This document shows, in pieces, positions 11,945-23,046 of a stretch of 53,370 nt of DNA. Position numbers and translations under genes: made by a program. The notes beneath the pieces are model-generated. The model did not search any database. It saw nothing but the letters and a program-made list of their open reading frames with translations, and was not told where the DNA came from. Each line of letters starts with the position of its first letter. The first letter of the stretch is position 1. The DNA comes from Chromera velia (Eukaryota > Sar > Chromeraceae): positions 40,911 to 94,280 of the forward strand of contig JAHBMJ010003051.1 of NCBI GenBank assembly GCA_018398765.1, in the 5' to 3' direction.

Positions 11945-12742
11945 GGTCGATAGTGGGACAACTTGCTGTGAAGGACAAATGTGTGACGGTAGCGGAAGTG
12001 AGATCGATATTGGTGCAGTCTATGTTGATTCCCCCAATTTCTGGTTGACACAGTTGTGCAACCTCTTCGTATCGGAAAAGAAGGCCTTGATGGCCTTTCA
12101 ACCTGATCGAAGCAGCGCAGGTCGAGACAATCTCACTCTGTTATTTTTAGAAGGGGAAATGAGGACTGGAATATCGGTCGCAGCGCTTCGATCGTCAAAA
12201 ATTCACGTCTTCGACATTCGCCATCAAAAAGGTCGACTGAGTCCGCGGCAGGAAAACAAAAGGATCTCTCCCATTGCGTCTCTACCCAATTTCAATTGGA
12301 ATATTAATATTGATGTCAGGCTTTGAGTGCATGACTGCGACAGATAGTAATAGATGTGCTTCGTGTGAAGACGGTCTCACATGATGTGACAATGTGCTGC
12401 CGAGTGATGGTTTTCAGAATTTTTAAAAAAGCTGTTCAATGCATGATGATGATCAGTCTGATGATCCCATGCAGCGTAGCTAGCACATGTGTTGCACATT
12501 CAATGTTGCATGCAATGAGTGCATACGCAGGCATGGCAGAGCGCGCCGATCGACCGTCTACATATACCGTCTACACATCGTCTACATGCACATCCACGTG
12601 CATGCATGCATGCATGCAGTCACTTCGTTACAACCATTCACAACCTATGCATACGGTGCCGGACCAATACACGCCCGGAGAGGCGATAAGAAGCATTCAC
12701 AACCCGACTCGTTACCCGAGCTGAGGTGCTGCATGCTACTGC
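11945..12742. other. Intergenic region between divergent MARCH and SelO genes
   Basis: About 800 bases shared as the upstream region of two divergent genes. A plus-strand open frame across 11760-12326 overlaps the MARCH exon antisense and has no recognisable features. The main signal is the TGCATGCA cluster near 12600. Confidence 0.6.
12596..12619. promoter_or_regulatory. TGCATGCA cluster upstream of SelO
   Basis: Overlapping GCATGCATGCATGCATGCA about 125 bases before the SelO start codon. TGCATGC is a known promoter element bound by some ApiAP2 factors in apicomplexans; a role here is inference. Confidence 0.35.
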
Positions 12743-13997
12743 ATGACAAGTCTTATCTCAACCTTCCTCCAGCGCAGCAGAAGATCGAAAGGCAAACCTA
12801 ATTTACTTTGGAAACGCATTTTCACTCTAAGACGAGAGCCCCTTCGTGACTCTGCATGTATGATGCCAGGGGGCATGCGAGTGTGTGCCCGTCTCCTCAC
12901 GCTTGCCGTTTGTGCTACGTCGCGCTCTCTCTTCCCCCCTTCCTCCGTTTGTGACGGTCCTGTTCGCTTTTGTGGATTCGCACACGGTCCAGGGTGTGAT
13001 GTTCCGGCATCTGCGCACAGAGAGAGGGGGGGGAGGAGGAGCGGTGCTCTTGGAGGCGACAGACTTCCGAGCTTTTCTTCAGCGAAGGTCTCAGCCGTCT
13101 CCTTCTTGAACGGCCAAAGGGAGACGGGGACCAACGCACATGTGCCCCTCCAGAAGGTGGAAGACCTAGAGCTGACCAATGACAACCTCAGGTTCCTCCC
13201 TTTGGACAGATCCGAGGCTCCGGGTGTCCGTCAGGTGCGGGGCGCCGTCTTCTCTCTCCAGAAGACGACCCCTCTCCCCGACCCTCTGCTTGTGGCTGCA
13301 AGCCCCGACGCGCTCAGTCTCCTTGGTGTGGATGCCTCAGGGGAGGAGACGGCGAGACAGGAATTTGCAGAGGTGTGGGCCGGGAATCGACTGCCGAGGG
13401 GGTCTGTGCCTTCCTCTCACTGTTATTGTGGCCATCAATTCGGAGTATGGGCAGGACAGTTGGGAGACGGCGCAGCGATTCTCCTGGGGGAAAAGAAGAC
13501 CAACAGGGGGGAACGCTGGGAGGCACAACTGAAGGGATCTGGATTGACCCCCTTCAGCCGTATGGCAGACGGGCGGAAGGTGCTGAGGTCGTCTCTGCGT
13601 GAGTTCTTGTGCTCAGAGGCGATGCATTTTTTGGGCATTCCGACGACGCGTGCCGGGGCCATTGTGACGTCCTCGGAGCCCGTGATCCGGGATCCTTTCT
13701 ACACAGGAAATATTGTGGAAGAAAGGGCAACGGTGGTGCTCAGAATTGCGCGGAGTTTTATCAGGTTGGTTGGGCTCTCTCTGGCATTGGGCATCTGAGA
13801 ACAATTAAGAGAATATACATGCCTCGCGAGGATAGCGGGAATGAGGGTGAATTTTGAAGAAGCATCAGAGAGAAGAGGGGACTGTCAGAGGGAGATGTAA
13901 GCGGGAAAAGTGAGAGGCCCAACCTTGAGTCATCTCTTGTGAGCCTTGACGAGCTTTCTGCTTTGCTGTATCTATTTGTTCATGTATGTACTTCTGC

Positions 13998-14028
<31 letters not shown>

Positions 14029-16954
14029 TGTGTGTGCGCGAAAGAGACAGACAGACAAACAGACAGCTAGACAGACAGATAGACAGACAGACGGAGACTG
14101 TATGAGTGTTTGATGACCCCAATCTGCCGATGCAGGTTCGGCTCTTTCGAGATTTTTCGTGAGCCGAATGCGAAGGGAATGAGCGGAGGCCCTTCTCACA
14201 GCAGAGACGACATCAAGACAGCTCTTTTGAATTTTGTTATTTGGACCTCCTATCCCCACATTTGGAGAGAATTGGCAGGGGGACAGGAGGAGCCGCGAGA
14301 GTGGACAGAAGGAGAAAATGAGATGGAGAGAGAGAGGTTAGAGCCGAGTGCGTATGTTGCGTTTTTTGAAGATTTGGTGAATAAAACGGCCCACCTGGTT
14401 GCCCAGTGGATGGGCGTGGGGTGGGTCCATGGAGTTTTGAACACAGACAACATGAGCATCTGTGGTGATACGATTGATTTTGGGCCTTTTGGGTTCATGG
14501 ACTGGTTTGATCCGGACTTTGTGTCGAATGGGTCCGACAGTGACGGGTTCTATCGGTATAGCAGGCAGCCTGAGGCGGTGAAGTGGAATTTGGAGAGACT
14601 CGCCAGGGTTCTGCAGCCGTTGGTCCCTCTTTCGGCGAGTCAGAGGATTTTGGCGGAGTGGGACGAGAGGTATAGAAGGGCCCTTGCAACAGTGGTGAGG
14701 CGAAAATTCGGATTTGTTTGTGGAGGTGAGTGTCTTGATGCTGCTGGGAAGGGAGTAAGTGACATGGAGGTGATAGAGCTCTGGGATTCCATTTTGGAAA
14801 CGATGCACGAGAGTGCTGCAGACTTCACTGTCTCCTTGCGTGCTTTGGGACTCGTCGATGTGTCTGGACTTGCAGAGGGGGGAGGGAACTTGAGTGGTAC
14901 TTTCGATGCATGCTTGGACTGGATTCTCAAGGAAGCTCTGGGGGATGGCAAAACATACGCAGAGACACACCAACCGAGAATAGACCCGAAGAGAGTGAAG
15001 AGCGTAGAGAAGTACCTCCAGGTGGGTGTAGGGGGTGGGATGGTGCAGTCGTTTTCTTCTCTCTCTATATCGATTGACTTGTACAAACAATCTTCCAGAG
15101 GATCTTTCAGGGGAAACCCAGAAAGAACGCATAGTCAAGGAAAGGGATTCTCATCTATGTGCGCGCTTGGAATGATGCCTACACTTCGATTCTCATCTTT
15201 GTTCCTGATGAGCCTCTCCCCTTCCGTGAGCCGCTGTTAGCGCTCCGCTTCCTTTGTCTGCCTTGACATTCTGTCTGAATGAGAGAGGGATCCTTCATGC
15301 CCTTCCGGTTTCTTCGTGCTTTCATGTTCGTGTGCCTTCCACGTATGTTTCATTCATTGTGCCCAAGATGGCCTCTCACGTGTTTTGAAAAGAAGCTGCA
15401 GAGTACGACATGGTCTCTGTTTTTTGTCCCTGACTGTGTAGGAGGGCTTGAGGCTCGTGCATTTATTTTCACACATTTATTCTGTAAGAAAATAAATACG
15501 TGCAGGAAGGCTTGAGGCTCGAGCAGATGGGATTGTCTGAAGAGAGGTGGCGTCTGTGGAGGGAAGAGGTGGACAGATGGGAAGCGCTTGGGCAGGTCAA
15601 AGACTGAGACGGGGCGTTTCTGCTTGTCTCTTTCCTGGTTGTACAATTTGTTTGATTAGTTGTTCACACAGAGCTTCCTTCTTTGCGGAAGGAACACGGT
15701 GGCGGATCGAGAGAGAGAGAGAATTCCCAGATGATCGGATGGATGCGAAAATGAATGAGCTAGGGAATGAAAGATGCCCCTCCTCACAGTGTAGCTGGGG
15801 GGAATGCGGCCGTGAGACCTCGTCGAGTGCCGGACTGTTGGGCGGAGAGCTGTCTGTCTGCATCACTTGTTCTGCCCCTTCCCTGCGATTTCTTTTCACG
15901 AACGCAGACTTGAAAAGGACCGAGCTAGATCTTCTCTTTCCCGATAATTGTTTTGGAATTTCCACTCGACCATTGACCGTAATTTGACTGCTCAGAGCAC
16001 CTTCAGCAGATTCTCATCTCAAGGCAAAGACCATACGTACATCTGGCGCCTCCCTCCTCTTATTCATATCTGATCCATGCAGAAAGACCCCGAGGAGAAG
16101 GGCGAAAAGGACGAAATGCTCTGGGCTCAGTGGTTTGACAAATACGTCTCTCTATTGGTCTGTCTGTCCCCTCCTTTGATCGTATGGAGGCATTTGATGT
16201 TTCTTTCGATCCATCCAACATGCATACCTGTTTTCTCCTCTACTCATACGCACAAAGGTCGGACGGTGAAGGGTGCGAAGGGGAATCAGTTGTGGTATCT
16301 GCCTGGGAACAGTAAGCTTTCTGTTTTCCTGCTCAGTGTGACACACGTTTTCAACTGGTCTCTTTCCTTTCCACAGCGCCAATTTCCCTTTCAGTACGAA
16401 TGACTGACTACTCCGACGTGTCATCGATCTTCTTCCATCGGCGTCGTTCAAAAAACGAGCCCAGTCATGCATGTGCGTTTCTCTTTTCTTGTGCAGCTCC
16501 GCGACCGGACAGCAGCCAAGGCCAAGGGCATCGAGGCAACCGAATGGGACCGGAGGAGCAAAGAAATGAGGAGACAGCACAATCCAAAGTAGGCCAAGGA
16601 AAGGAAGGGAAAGGGCCTAGCTGGTAAAAGCGCTTCTGCAAGATACAGATTTTGCGCGGGCTTTTCATTCCCACGGTCTCTCTATTTTCCATGCTCTCTC
16701 CCGGTTCTTGGAGACAATTCTGTTCTGTCCTTGCCGATTCACCCACCCGCATTGGTTTGTCTCGTCTCCCTGCCTACCTGCTGGCCTCCATATGTGCCTG
16801 CAGGGTGGTTCTACGAAACCATCTAGCTCAGAAGGCCATTGCTCTAGCTGAGAAAGGTCTGTTAGGTCGGCTTTGATGAAGGCCAGAGGAGATGAGAGAG
16901 CGAGAGAGAGAGAGACCCCAGCACGAAGAGAAGGATGACTGGGAACCGACTTGA

Positions 16955-16993
<39 letters not shown>

Positions 16994-17421
16994 ACTTGCA
17001 CGCTCGCAAAGAAGTTGTGGAAATTCCATATGCGCGTCAAAAATTAGTGGAGAGGCGTTCACTGATACTTTTCGCTTTTCACGGTTCCCCCTCGTTTACT
17101 CACTTTTCAGACTCTCGTTTTCTGACTTCGTTCTCTCGAACCTAGCTGACAGGCAAGACTTGCTTTTTCACTCAAGCCACACGGTTGAAGTCTTGACTGT
17201 GCTCTACCCTTTCAACGTTGGACACGCCCCCGCTCCCACCCACCCCCAACAAGTATTGACATGCCATGTCACGCAGGGGACTTCTCTGAAGCACGGAGGC
17301 TGCTGGAAGTGCTGAGCCGTCCGTATGAGGACAACCATCGACCGGAAGGTGGGGATACGTGGAGGGAATGTGTGTGTGTGTGTGTGTATGTGTGTGTGTA
17401 TGTGTGTATGTGTGTGTGTGT

Positions 17422-17457
<36 letters not shown>

Positions 17458-17906
17458 AACAGAAGACAAACATCATGTTTAGATGCGGGCGTCCACGGAC
17501 ATGAGAATGGAATGCAAAAGAGATCACGAGGAAAAGAAGGCCGAATGCAGATGTTCAGAAGATGTTTGTCTCTACATGCATTTGGTTGCGTACTCTATAT
17601 GTGCACGTATGCGTCGCTCTCATCTCGAAAGCAAAAAAAGGAGCAAGGGTCCTTAGCCTCCCACTCAACCCCCCAACTGCTATTCTGCCCTGCAACCTAG
17701 CCTGTGCCAGCCTTTTCTCCGTCTCCGCTTCTATGACGAGGCTGTCCAGTCATAATTCGAGCGCAATCGATGGAGAAGGATACGAAGGAGATGTTCGGTC
17801 GATTGATCGGCAAGGAATTTGTTTTCGGTGTGCCCTCTTTCTGCATGCAGACGTTCTACCCAGGAGAACTTACGTGGCGCGAGTCTGCGTCACATGTTCG
17901 TCGTAG
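12743..17906 (+). CDS. SELENOO: Protein adenylyltransferase SelO, cysteine form
   Basis: Pseudokinase-fold enzyme that transfers AMP to Ser/Thr/Tyr of target proteins, mitochondrial in animals and yeast. Exons 12743-13764, 14136-15021, 15506-15595, 16083-16157, 16497-16588, 16804-16856, 17277-17348 and 17851-17906 join in phase to 781 residues. Diagnostic blocks are HCYCGHQFGVWAGQLGDG, the Lys-bearing QLKGSGLTPFSR, the catalytic-loop equivalent HGVLNTDN, the metal-binding IDFGPFGF, then VVLRNHLAQKAI near the C-terminus. The last exon ends VTCSS-stop: Cys stands where animal SelO has selenocysteine, and the codon is TGT. The N-terminus is longer than in human SelO (669 aa) and basic, so it may be a targeting sequence; ATG at 12860 is an alternative start. 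Confidence is high because all hallmark blocks are present. Confidence 0.95.
13998..14093. repeat. (CG)n(TG)n(GACA)n compound microsatellite
   Basis: In the first SelO intron: about 8 CG, 11 TG and about 12 GACA-type units in a row. The alternating purine-pyrimidine run could adopt Z-DNA. Confidence 0.95.
15440..15521. mobile_element. Hairpin insertion at SelO intron-2 acceptor
   Basis: An 18-base acceptor/exon-start segment (15440-15457) is repeated at 15504-15521 with one mismatch. The 46 bases between form a hairpin (TGCATTTATTTTC against GAAAATAAATACGTGCA). Bases 15480-15497 match the insertion at 6387-6404 at 17 of 18 positions. The copy nearer the exon supplies the acceptor used in the model. 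Confidence 0.55.
16956..16992. repeat. (CT)n microsatellite
   Basis: About 18 CT units in a SelO intron; a related GA-rich stretch lies just upstream at 16897-16915. Confidence 0.95.
17369..17457. repeat. (GT)n microsatellite
   Basis: GT repeats with a few TATG interruptions, starting about 20 bases after the donor at 17349 in the last SelO intron. Confidence 0.95.
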
Positions 17907-20247
17907 TCGACTCACCTCAATTGTCTTCTTGATCGATGCGTTGGTCCCCGAGATCTTGTCAATTCATCCGACGCTACACGCAACATCTGCGGAATCAGAC
18001 TGAATTACTCGGCGTGTTCATGTAACAATAGATCCATGACGAAAGGAAAAGAGGCTGCGGTCAGGAGGTTCCCCACAGAATCAGAAGAAGTTCCAAAGAA
18101 CTTGCCAGTCGTTCCATCGTCTACAAATTTAAAGTGCCGCAACTGTTGAAACTTATTAATAGCCGCCAGTCACTGCTTGAAAAGAATTCAAAGTACCTTA
18201 TAGAAAATGTTTAGTAAACTCAGATAAGAATAGAAATTATTATGTCTGATAAATTCTTGTAGTAATAACGCACCGGCATAACTAGCGGCATTTTAAGTGG
18301 TAACTGATGAGTGCTTTAGTGGTGTCTTAGAGCATTGTTGCCGTTTCATCTTATAGAGGTCATGTATTCCTCTCAATATATTAAATTATTCTATTATAAT
18401 TTAAGTCTTTTTTTGGGCAAATTTTGGTAGCATTTTTGTTAATCAAAATGTATTTTAAAAACTTATAAAAAAGAAAATTTGTAGAAAAATTCTTAATTGT
18501 TGAAAGAATTGTTAAGAAATTTATAAATCTACATCGTATTAATTTAAACGTCTGATTTAAACTACATTTGAAAGCAATACAAAAATCTATAAAAACCCGA
18601 AACACAGTATGTCTCTCTTAAGTTTTTTTCTCAAAATGTTGCCCATATGCAGTTTAACATAGTATTTATGCGGAGGGGATCGGAGGGGGATTCTAGTTAC
18701 ATAATTATATATCGATTGGTATTGATCATTGACTCTATTATAATATATATGTTTACTCAAAAATTGAGTTAAAACAGTGTAACACAGCACGTGTAACGCA
18801 AACGCAACTTAGTATAGTATAACGTAGCAGTTTAATATGAAGCAGTAACACACTGGTGTTGCACGTAAGTAACAAAACCATGTACTGCATGCAGAAGCAG
18901 ATTAAAGCAATGCATGCAGTGTATGCGTAAGTTGCAATCGCCTAGTATCTTACTGCGTGTATAACCTTAACTAAGTTTTATATGACAATTAATGTGGTAT
19001 AGTGTGGTTAAACATGTATAATTATTAGAGTACGGTCTGAGTACCCCCGGGACACCTTCACCCTTTTGAATCTTTGGGCCCGACTTTTGTCTAGGGCGCC
19101 TTTGACTTTTGCCAAAGGCGCCGAAAACGCCTTCTCAACTTTTGCCCAGGGCGCCGAAGGCGCCGCGCCGATGTTTGCCCAGGGTGTCGAATTGCTACTG
19201 GGATGTTAGTAGGTATTAGCTCGGGACTGAGCGGGGATTCAGGAGGATCCTTGTCTGACAGCGACGTTTTTCTTCCTCTTCGAAGGCAAAAAGCGGCGGC
19301 CGATCAAAAAACCGCGTTGGGACGGGGCATCAGGGCAGTAAAAGTGACGCAAAATGATGTAAAGAGTTATTTTTAAGCACTACATATAACTACATAGAAC
19401 GAGAGTGTTCAATTTTTCCTACAATTTTATAGAATTATCTTTATTAAAACAAACTTTACTTTATAAAGCTACGTACATCTTAAAAAAAAATTTTTTTAGT
19501 GTTTACTGAATTATTGCCGACTTTTGCCCAGTGGTGAAGGCGCTGGGCCGAAATTTGCCTAAAGTTGAAAGTTCTAAGCTTCAGTTGGGTTATAGTGTTC
19601 CGGGGGTATATTACAGGGCGTAACAGAGTGAGGCATACCCACCCTTAGGTGAGACTCTTAGTGAGTACTTTATTAGGTGTTCACTCATGCAGGCAGTGGT
19701 AGTAACTTGAAAATCACGTGCACGTAGAATTTTTTCTTGAGGGTTCGTGTATGCATAGCAGGTAGAATTTTTATGCGAATTTCTGATACTTCTCAGGGCG
19801 TCGGATAGTGTTGGATTTACCCGATCTGCCCTCCAAGGCCGGACGCGCGCACAAACTTAATTTTCATACGTACCTTCGCGCGCGCGAATGCGCGCGAACA
19901 AATTTGTACACTCGATCGGGCAACACGGCATGAATTAACTGTTGCTGCAGTGTTGCAGAACTGCATGTTGCAGAAGTATTGCTCAGATCGCTTCCTGACA
20001 GCTTAGTGACAGTACTGACAGGGTCCAAAAGAGTCAGTGAACTCTTCCAGAATGGTTTCTCACCTGCGATAGACCTCCTTCAAGTGATGCGCATCTCGGC
20101 ATAAAGCCTACAGTTGACTGTAAATGCACAGCTTGCCAGTTCCACCCTCATTTTCAGCCTTCTGAAAGACCAAGTGATGCATTCAGTTTGATCGCACTGC
20201 TGCATCTTTCTCCTTCTCTCCACCAGTTCTATCTGTCAGTCTCCAAG
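17907..20247. other. AT-rich intergenic region
   Basis: No family-recognisable gene. It contains AT-rich low-complexity DNA (18200-19030), the candidate inverted-repeat element at 19040-19605, and GC-rich alternating CGCGCG tracts near 19850-19890. Confidence 0.65.
19040..19605. mobile_element. Candidate inverted-repeat element with GGCGCC motifs
   Basis: The left end carries TACCCCCGGGACAC and the right end GTGTTCCGGGGGTA, which is its reverse complement with one mismatch. Inside are three or four copies of a short motif like CTTTTGCCCAGGGCGCC with palindromic GGCGCC, plus an open frame at 19203-19376 (57 codons starting MLVGISSG). Neither end duplication nor transposase is visible, so this is at most a non-autonomous element. 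Confidence 0.35.
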
Positions 20248-23046
20248 ATGAAGCGCACCGCAACGACATTGTCTCGTCACACCTCAGGCTGTTTCCTTCG
20301 CCCCTTCTCAAGCCTCTTATTCAGACCTGCTGCTCTTTCCTTCAACGATCAGACAGGACAGTCAAGCGGAAGACAGACGTGGGAGCTTGGTGCTCTCCCC
20401 GCACAGGGGGGTATGACAGTAAGTAGGTTTCTTAAGACCGGTGCGTGCCATCGTTTTGCAACGAGCAGCTGGAGAGGCATCCTTTCCGGGCAGGAGCAAA
20501 ATCTTGAAAGAGGAGACTCTCCTCCGTCAAGTCCCCGAGAGGATCGAAAGCAGCAGAGTCTCCATTTTCCCCTCCCCCCGTCAGACAGGTGTCTGACTCG
20601 ACTGCATAGCTTCTATGCCATCATAGCTCTTCAAGAGAGATACCGCCATTTGACCATTGTGCGACCTGTGTTTGCGGTCCTTCAAAATCGGCAGAGCTTC
20701 TGTGCTGCTGGCAGTGCAGCTTCGGACTCTGTTCCCCCTGAGGGCGTGGCAGTTCAGTCCAACGAAGGGAGAGCGGGTCAAGGGAAGTCCCTCTTCGAGA
20801 TGAATTCCAATTCATCCTTTTCCGCCTTGCCAGCAAGAGCTCGGCCACGAGTTTCCAAAAGCGAGGTAGAGAATGATGGTGAGAATCCTTTTTCTGTTTC
20901 TGTTTCTGTAGACCCCACACAGAAGCAATCGTGTTGTTTTCCTCTCGCTGTGAGAAAAGTTGACAGTCGAGGAAGATGTCTATGTCCGCACGGCAGATCT
21001 GAATACTTATGTAAAGAATGCGGAGGGAGGGGGATATGTAAGCACGGACGTCAACGTGGCCATTGCAAAGAATGCAGAGGGTCGGGAATCTGTGAACATA
21101 GTAGGAGGCGCCACAACTCTAAAGAGTGTGGGGGTAGCTCCATTTGCATCCATGGGCGCATTAAATATATCTGCATCGACTGTGGTGGGAGTGCTGTTTG
21201 CCAGCACGGCCGCCAGCGCAGCCAATGTCGAGAATGCGGGGGTGGTGGCGTTTGCAAGCATGGTGTTCGACGGACACTGTGCAGAGACTGTGGAGGTGGT
21301 TCCATTTGCCTACACGGTCGCATACGCTCCCAGTGCAGGGACTGCGGGGGTGGCAGCTTCTGTGAACACGGGCGCTTGAGATATAGGTGTCCAGTATGTC
21401 AGAAAGACAATCCTGTCTTTCACAGAAGGCAAGAACTTCGAAAGGATTTTGTTTTTCGTTTGACTCAGACAATGAGGTCCGTTGTGTCGAAATATCTGAG
21501 GGCCCTTCGTGAAGGGAGACCCCCGTCAGAAAGAAAACGCACCCACGAGTACCTCGGTTGTTCGTTCCCCGATCTCAAAGCCCACCTCGAGAAAGACGAC
21601 CTCCACGGCAACCCCGGAATGTCGTGGGAGAATTACGGGAGTTTGTGGCACGTTGACCATATTGTGCCCATCATGTATGTTGGCCCTGACGGTCAGAAAC
21701 CCGATACAGAAACCCTGGTTTCCCGTCTCCATTTTTCAAACCTCCAACCCATGTGGTGGGAGGAAAACCTACGGAAGGGGAATAGGCATGTGGGTAGACC
21801 ACCACCGCTACTGCCGCTCTCCCTGGCGGCACAATCAGCAACAAGTCAGAGCAGCGTCTGGCAAAAGAAAGGCTGTCTCACCAATGCATTTCCCTCTTTT
21901 CAAAATGGGAAGAAAAGAGAATTTGGGGTCAGCGGCAGAAGGGCTCGGCACTCATTTTCTGCGTTCAGGTCTTACGTCCGGGGGGGTCATCAAGATTGTC
22001 TTCCTCGTGATCACTGGAAGATAACGAACATGGCATGCTTCAATGGAGGTCAGATGATTGCCCCCCTTAAATTTCAAGGAAGATTTCTCTCCGTCCTTTC
22101 TTCTCCTCTATTTCTCGAATCGACGCTCTCGCACAGAGACTGCAAATCTTGTTCCCAAAGTGAAAAATTCCGTCAGAAAAAGAGAGAGAGAGCGTCGTCT
22201 GTCCCACTCAGAAATGGAGCAAGTGGTATGCGAGGGGAGAATGTCACTCATGAAAAAGAATGTAAGCTTTTTACGTCCCTTGAGCATATTGCTTCAAGAA
22301 GACGTCGATGTCCTCATGGAAGACAGCAGTATGACTGCAAAGAGTGTGGCGGGAAGGGGATCTGCGAGCACGGTCGTGTTCGGAGAACTTGCAAAGACTG
22401 TAAAGGGTCACAGATTTGCGAGCATGGTCGGGTTCGAAGGGTATGCAAAGAATGCGGTGGAAAGGGGATCTGTCAGCACGGCCGCCATCGCAGTTACTGC
22501 CGTGATTGTAAAGGCAGCCAGATATGTGAACACGATCGGCGTAGAAGTGACTGTATGGAATGTCAAAAGGGCAATCCCTCCTTTGAAGCGAGAAGGCAGC
22601 GAGAGAGAGACGCCAAGAAAACACGGTACAGGGAAGATGCTGTGTATCGATTGAGTCAAGTCACACGTTCGCACGTGTGGAAACGCCTCACCGCCATCAG
22701 AGCGGGAAAACTGCCCCCAGTTCCTCGTCAGCGCACCCACGAGTACCTCGGTTGTTCGTTCCCCGACCTCAAAGCCCACCTCGAGAAAGACGACTTCCAC
22801 GGCAACCCCGGAATGTCGTGGGAGAATTACGGGCGTTTGTGGCACGTTGACCATATTGTACCCATCATGTATGTTGGCCCTGACGGTCGGAAGCCAGATG
22901 TGGAAACACTCCTTTCTCGTCTGCACTATTCAAATCTTCAGCCGATGTGGGAAGAAGAAAATCGCCGCAAAGGAAATCGCTACATCGGAAAGCTTGCATT
23001 TATTTCTGCCGAAAAATTTACAGAACCTTCAAGTTATCTATCATAA
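20248..23046 (+). CDS. Double-module zinc-repeat/HNH endonuclease-like protein
   Basis: Intronless frame of 932 codons from ATG 20248; the frame is open 20 codons further upstream without another ATG. The N-terminus (MKRTATTLSRHTSGCF) is basic and hydroxylated, so organelle targeting is possible. Residues about 241-384 hold about eight 19-residue units of the form C-x-H-G-R-x-R-x2-C-x2-C-G-G, each offering CxH and CxxC zinc ligands. An HNH domain follows (about 428-517: YLGCSFPDLKAHLE, GMSWENYG, WHVDHIVP, SNLQPMW, EEN). The pattern then repeats: five zinc units at about 684-773 and a second HNH at about 826-916. Both HNH copies keep the DH, N and N residues expected for nuclease activity. Such nucleases are common in algal genomes, large DNA viruses and homing elements. 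Host function is unknown. A two-gene reading is possible, but no stop separates the halves. Confidence 0.88.
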   Translation: MKRTATTLSRHTSGCFLRPFSSLLFRPAALSFNDQTGQSSGRQTWELGALPAQGGMTVSRFLKTGACHRFATSSWRGILSGQEQNLERGDSPPSSPREDRKQQSLHFPLPPSDRCLTRLHSFYAIIALQERYRHLTIVRPVFAVLQNRQSFCAAGSAASDSVPPEGVAVQSNEGRAGQGKSLFEMNSNSSFSALPARARPRVSKSEVENDGENPFSVSVSVDPTQKQSCCFPLAVRKVDSRGRCLCPHGRSEYLCKECGGRGICKHGRQRGHCKECRGSGICEHSRRRHNSKECGGSSICIHGRIKYICIDCGGSAVCQHGRQRSQCRECGGGGVCKHGVRRTLCRDCGGGSICLHGRIRSQCRDCGGGSFCEHGRLRYRCPVCQKDNPVFHRRQELRKDFVFRLTQTMRSVVSKYLRALREGRPPSERKRTHEYLGCSFPDLKAHLEKDDLHGNPGMSWENYGSLWHVDHIVPIMYVGPDGQKPDTETLVSRLHFSNLQPMWWEENLRKGNRHVGRPPPLLPLSLAAQSATSQSSVWQKKGCLTNAFPSFQNGKKREFGVSGRRARHSFSAFRSYVRGGHQDCLPRDHWKITNMACFNGGQMIAPLKFQGRFLSVLSSPLFLESTLSHRDCKSCSQSEKFRQKKRERASSVPLRNGASGMRGENVTHEKECKLFTSLEHIASRRRRCPHGRQQYDCKECGGKGICEHGRVRRTCKDCKGSQICEHGRVRRVCKECGGKGICQHGRHRSYCRDCKGSQICEHDRRRSDCMECQKGNPSFEARRQRERDAKKTRYREDAVYRLSQVTRSHVWKRLTAIRAGKLPPVPRQRTHEYLGCSFPDLKAHLEKDDFHGNPGMSWENYGRLWHVDHIVPIMYVGPDGRKPDVETLLSRLHYSNLQPMWEEENRRKGNRYIGKLAFISAEKFTEPSSYLS
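20970..21400 (+). repeat. 57-bp tandem repeat encoding zinc-ligand units, array 1
   Basis: About eight diverged 57-base units within the HNH protein gene. Each encodes C-x-H-G-R-x-R-x2-C-x2-C-G-G. The CxH and CxxC pairs alternate, so each zinc site probably bridges adjacent units. A shorter array of five units is at about 22295-22565. Confidence 0.85.

Noticed and set aside
11760-12326. 188-codon plus-strand frame
   Set aside because: Most of it is antisense to the MARCH exon that encodes the first RING-CH cysteines; no domain in its own translation.
20960-21379. Alternative-frame protein over the zinc repeats
   Set aside because: The 57-bp repeat period keeps all frames open; only the main frame shows zinc ligands and continues into HNH.
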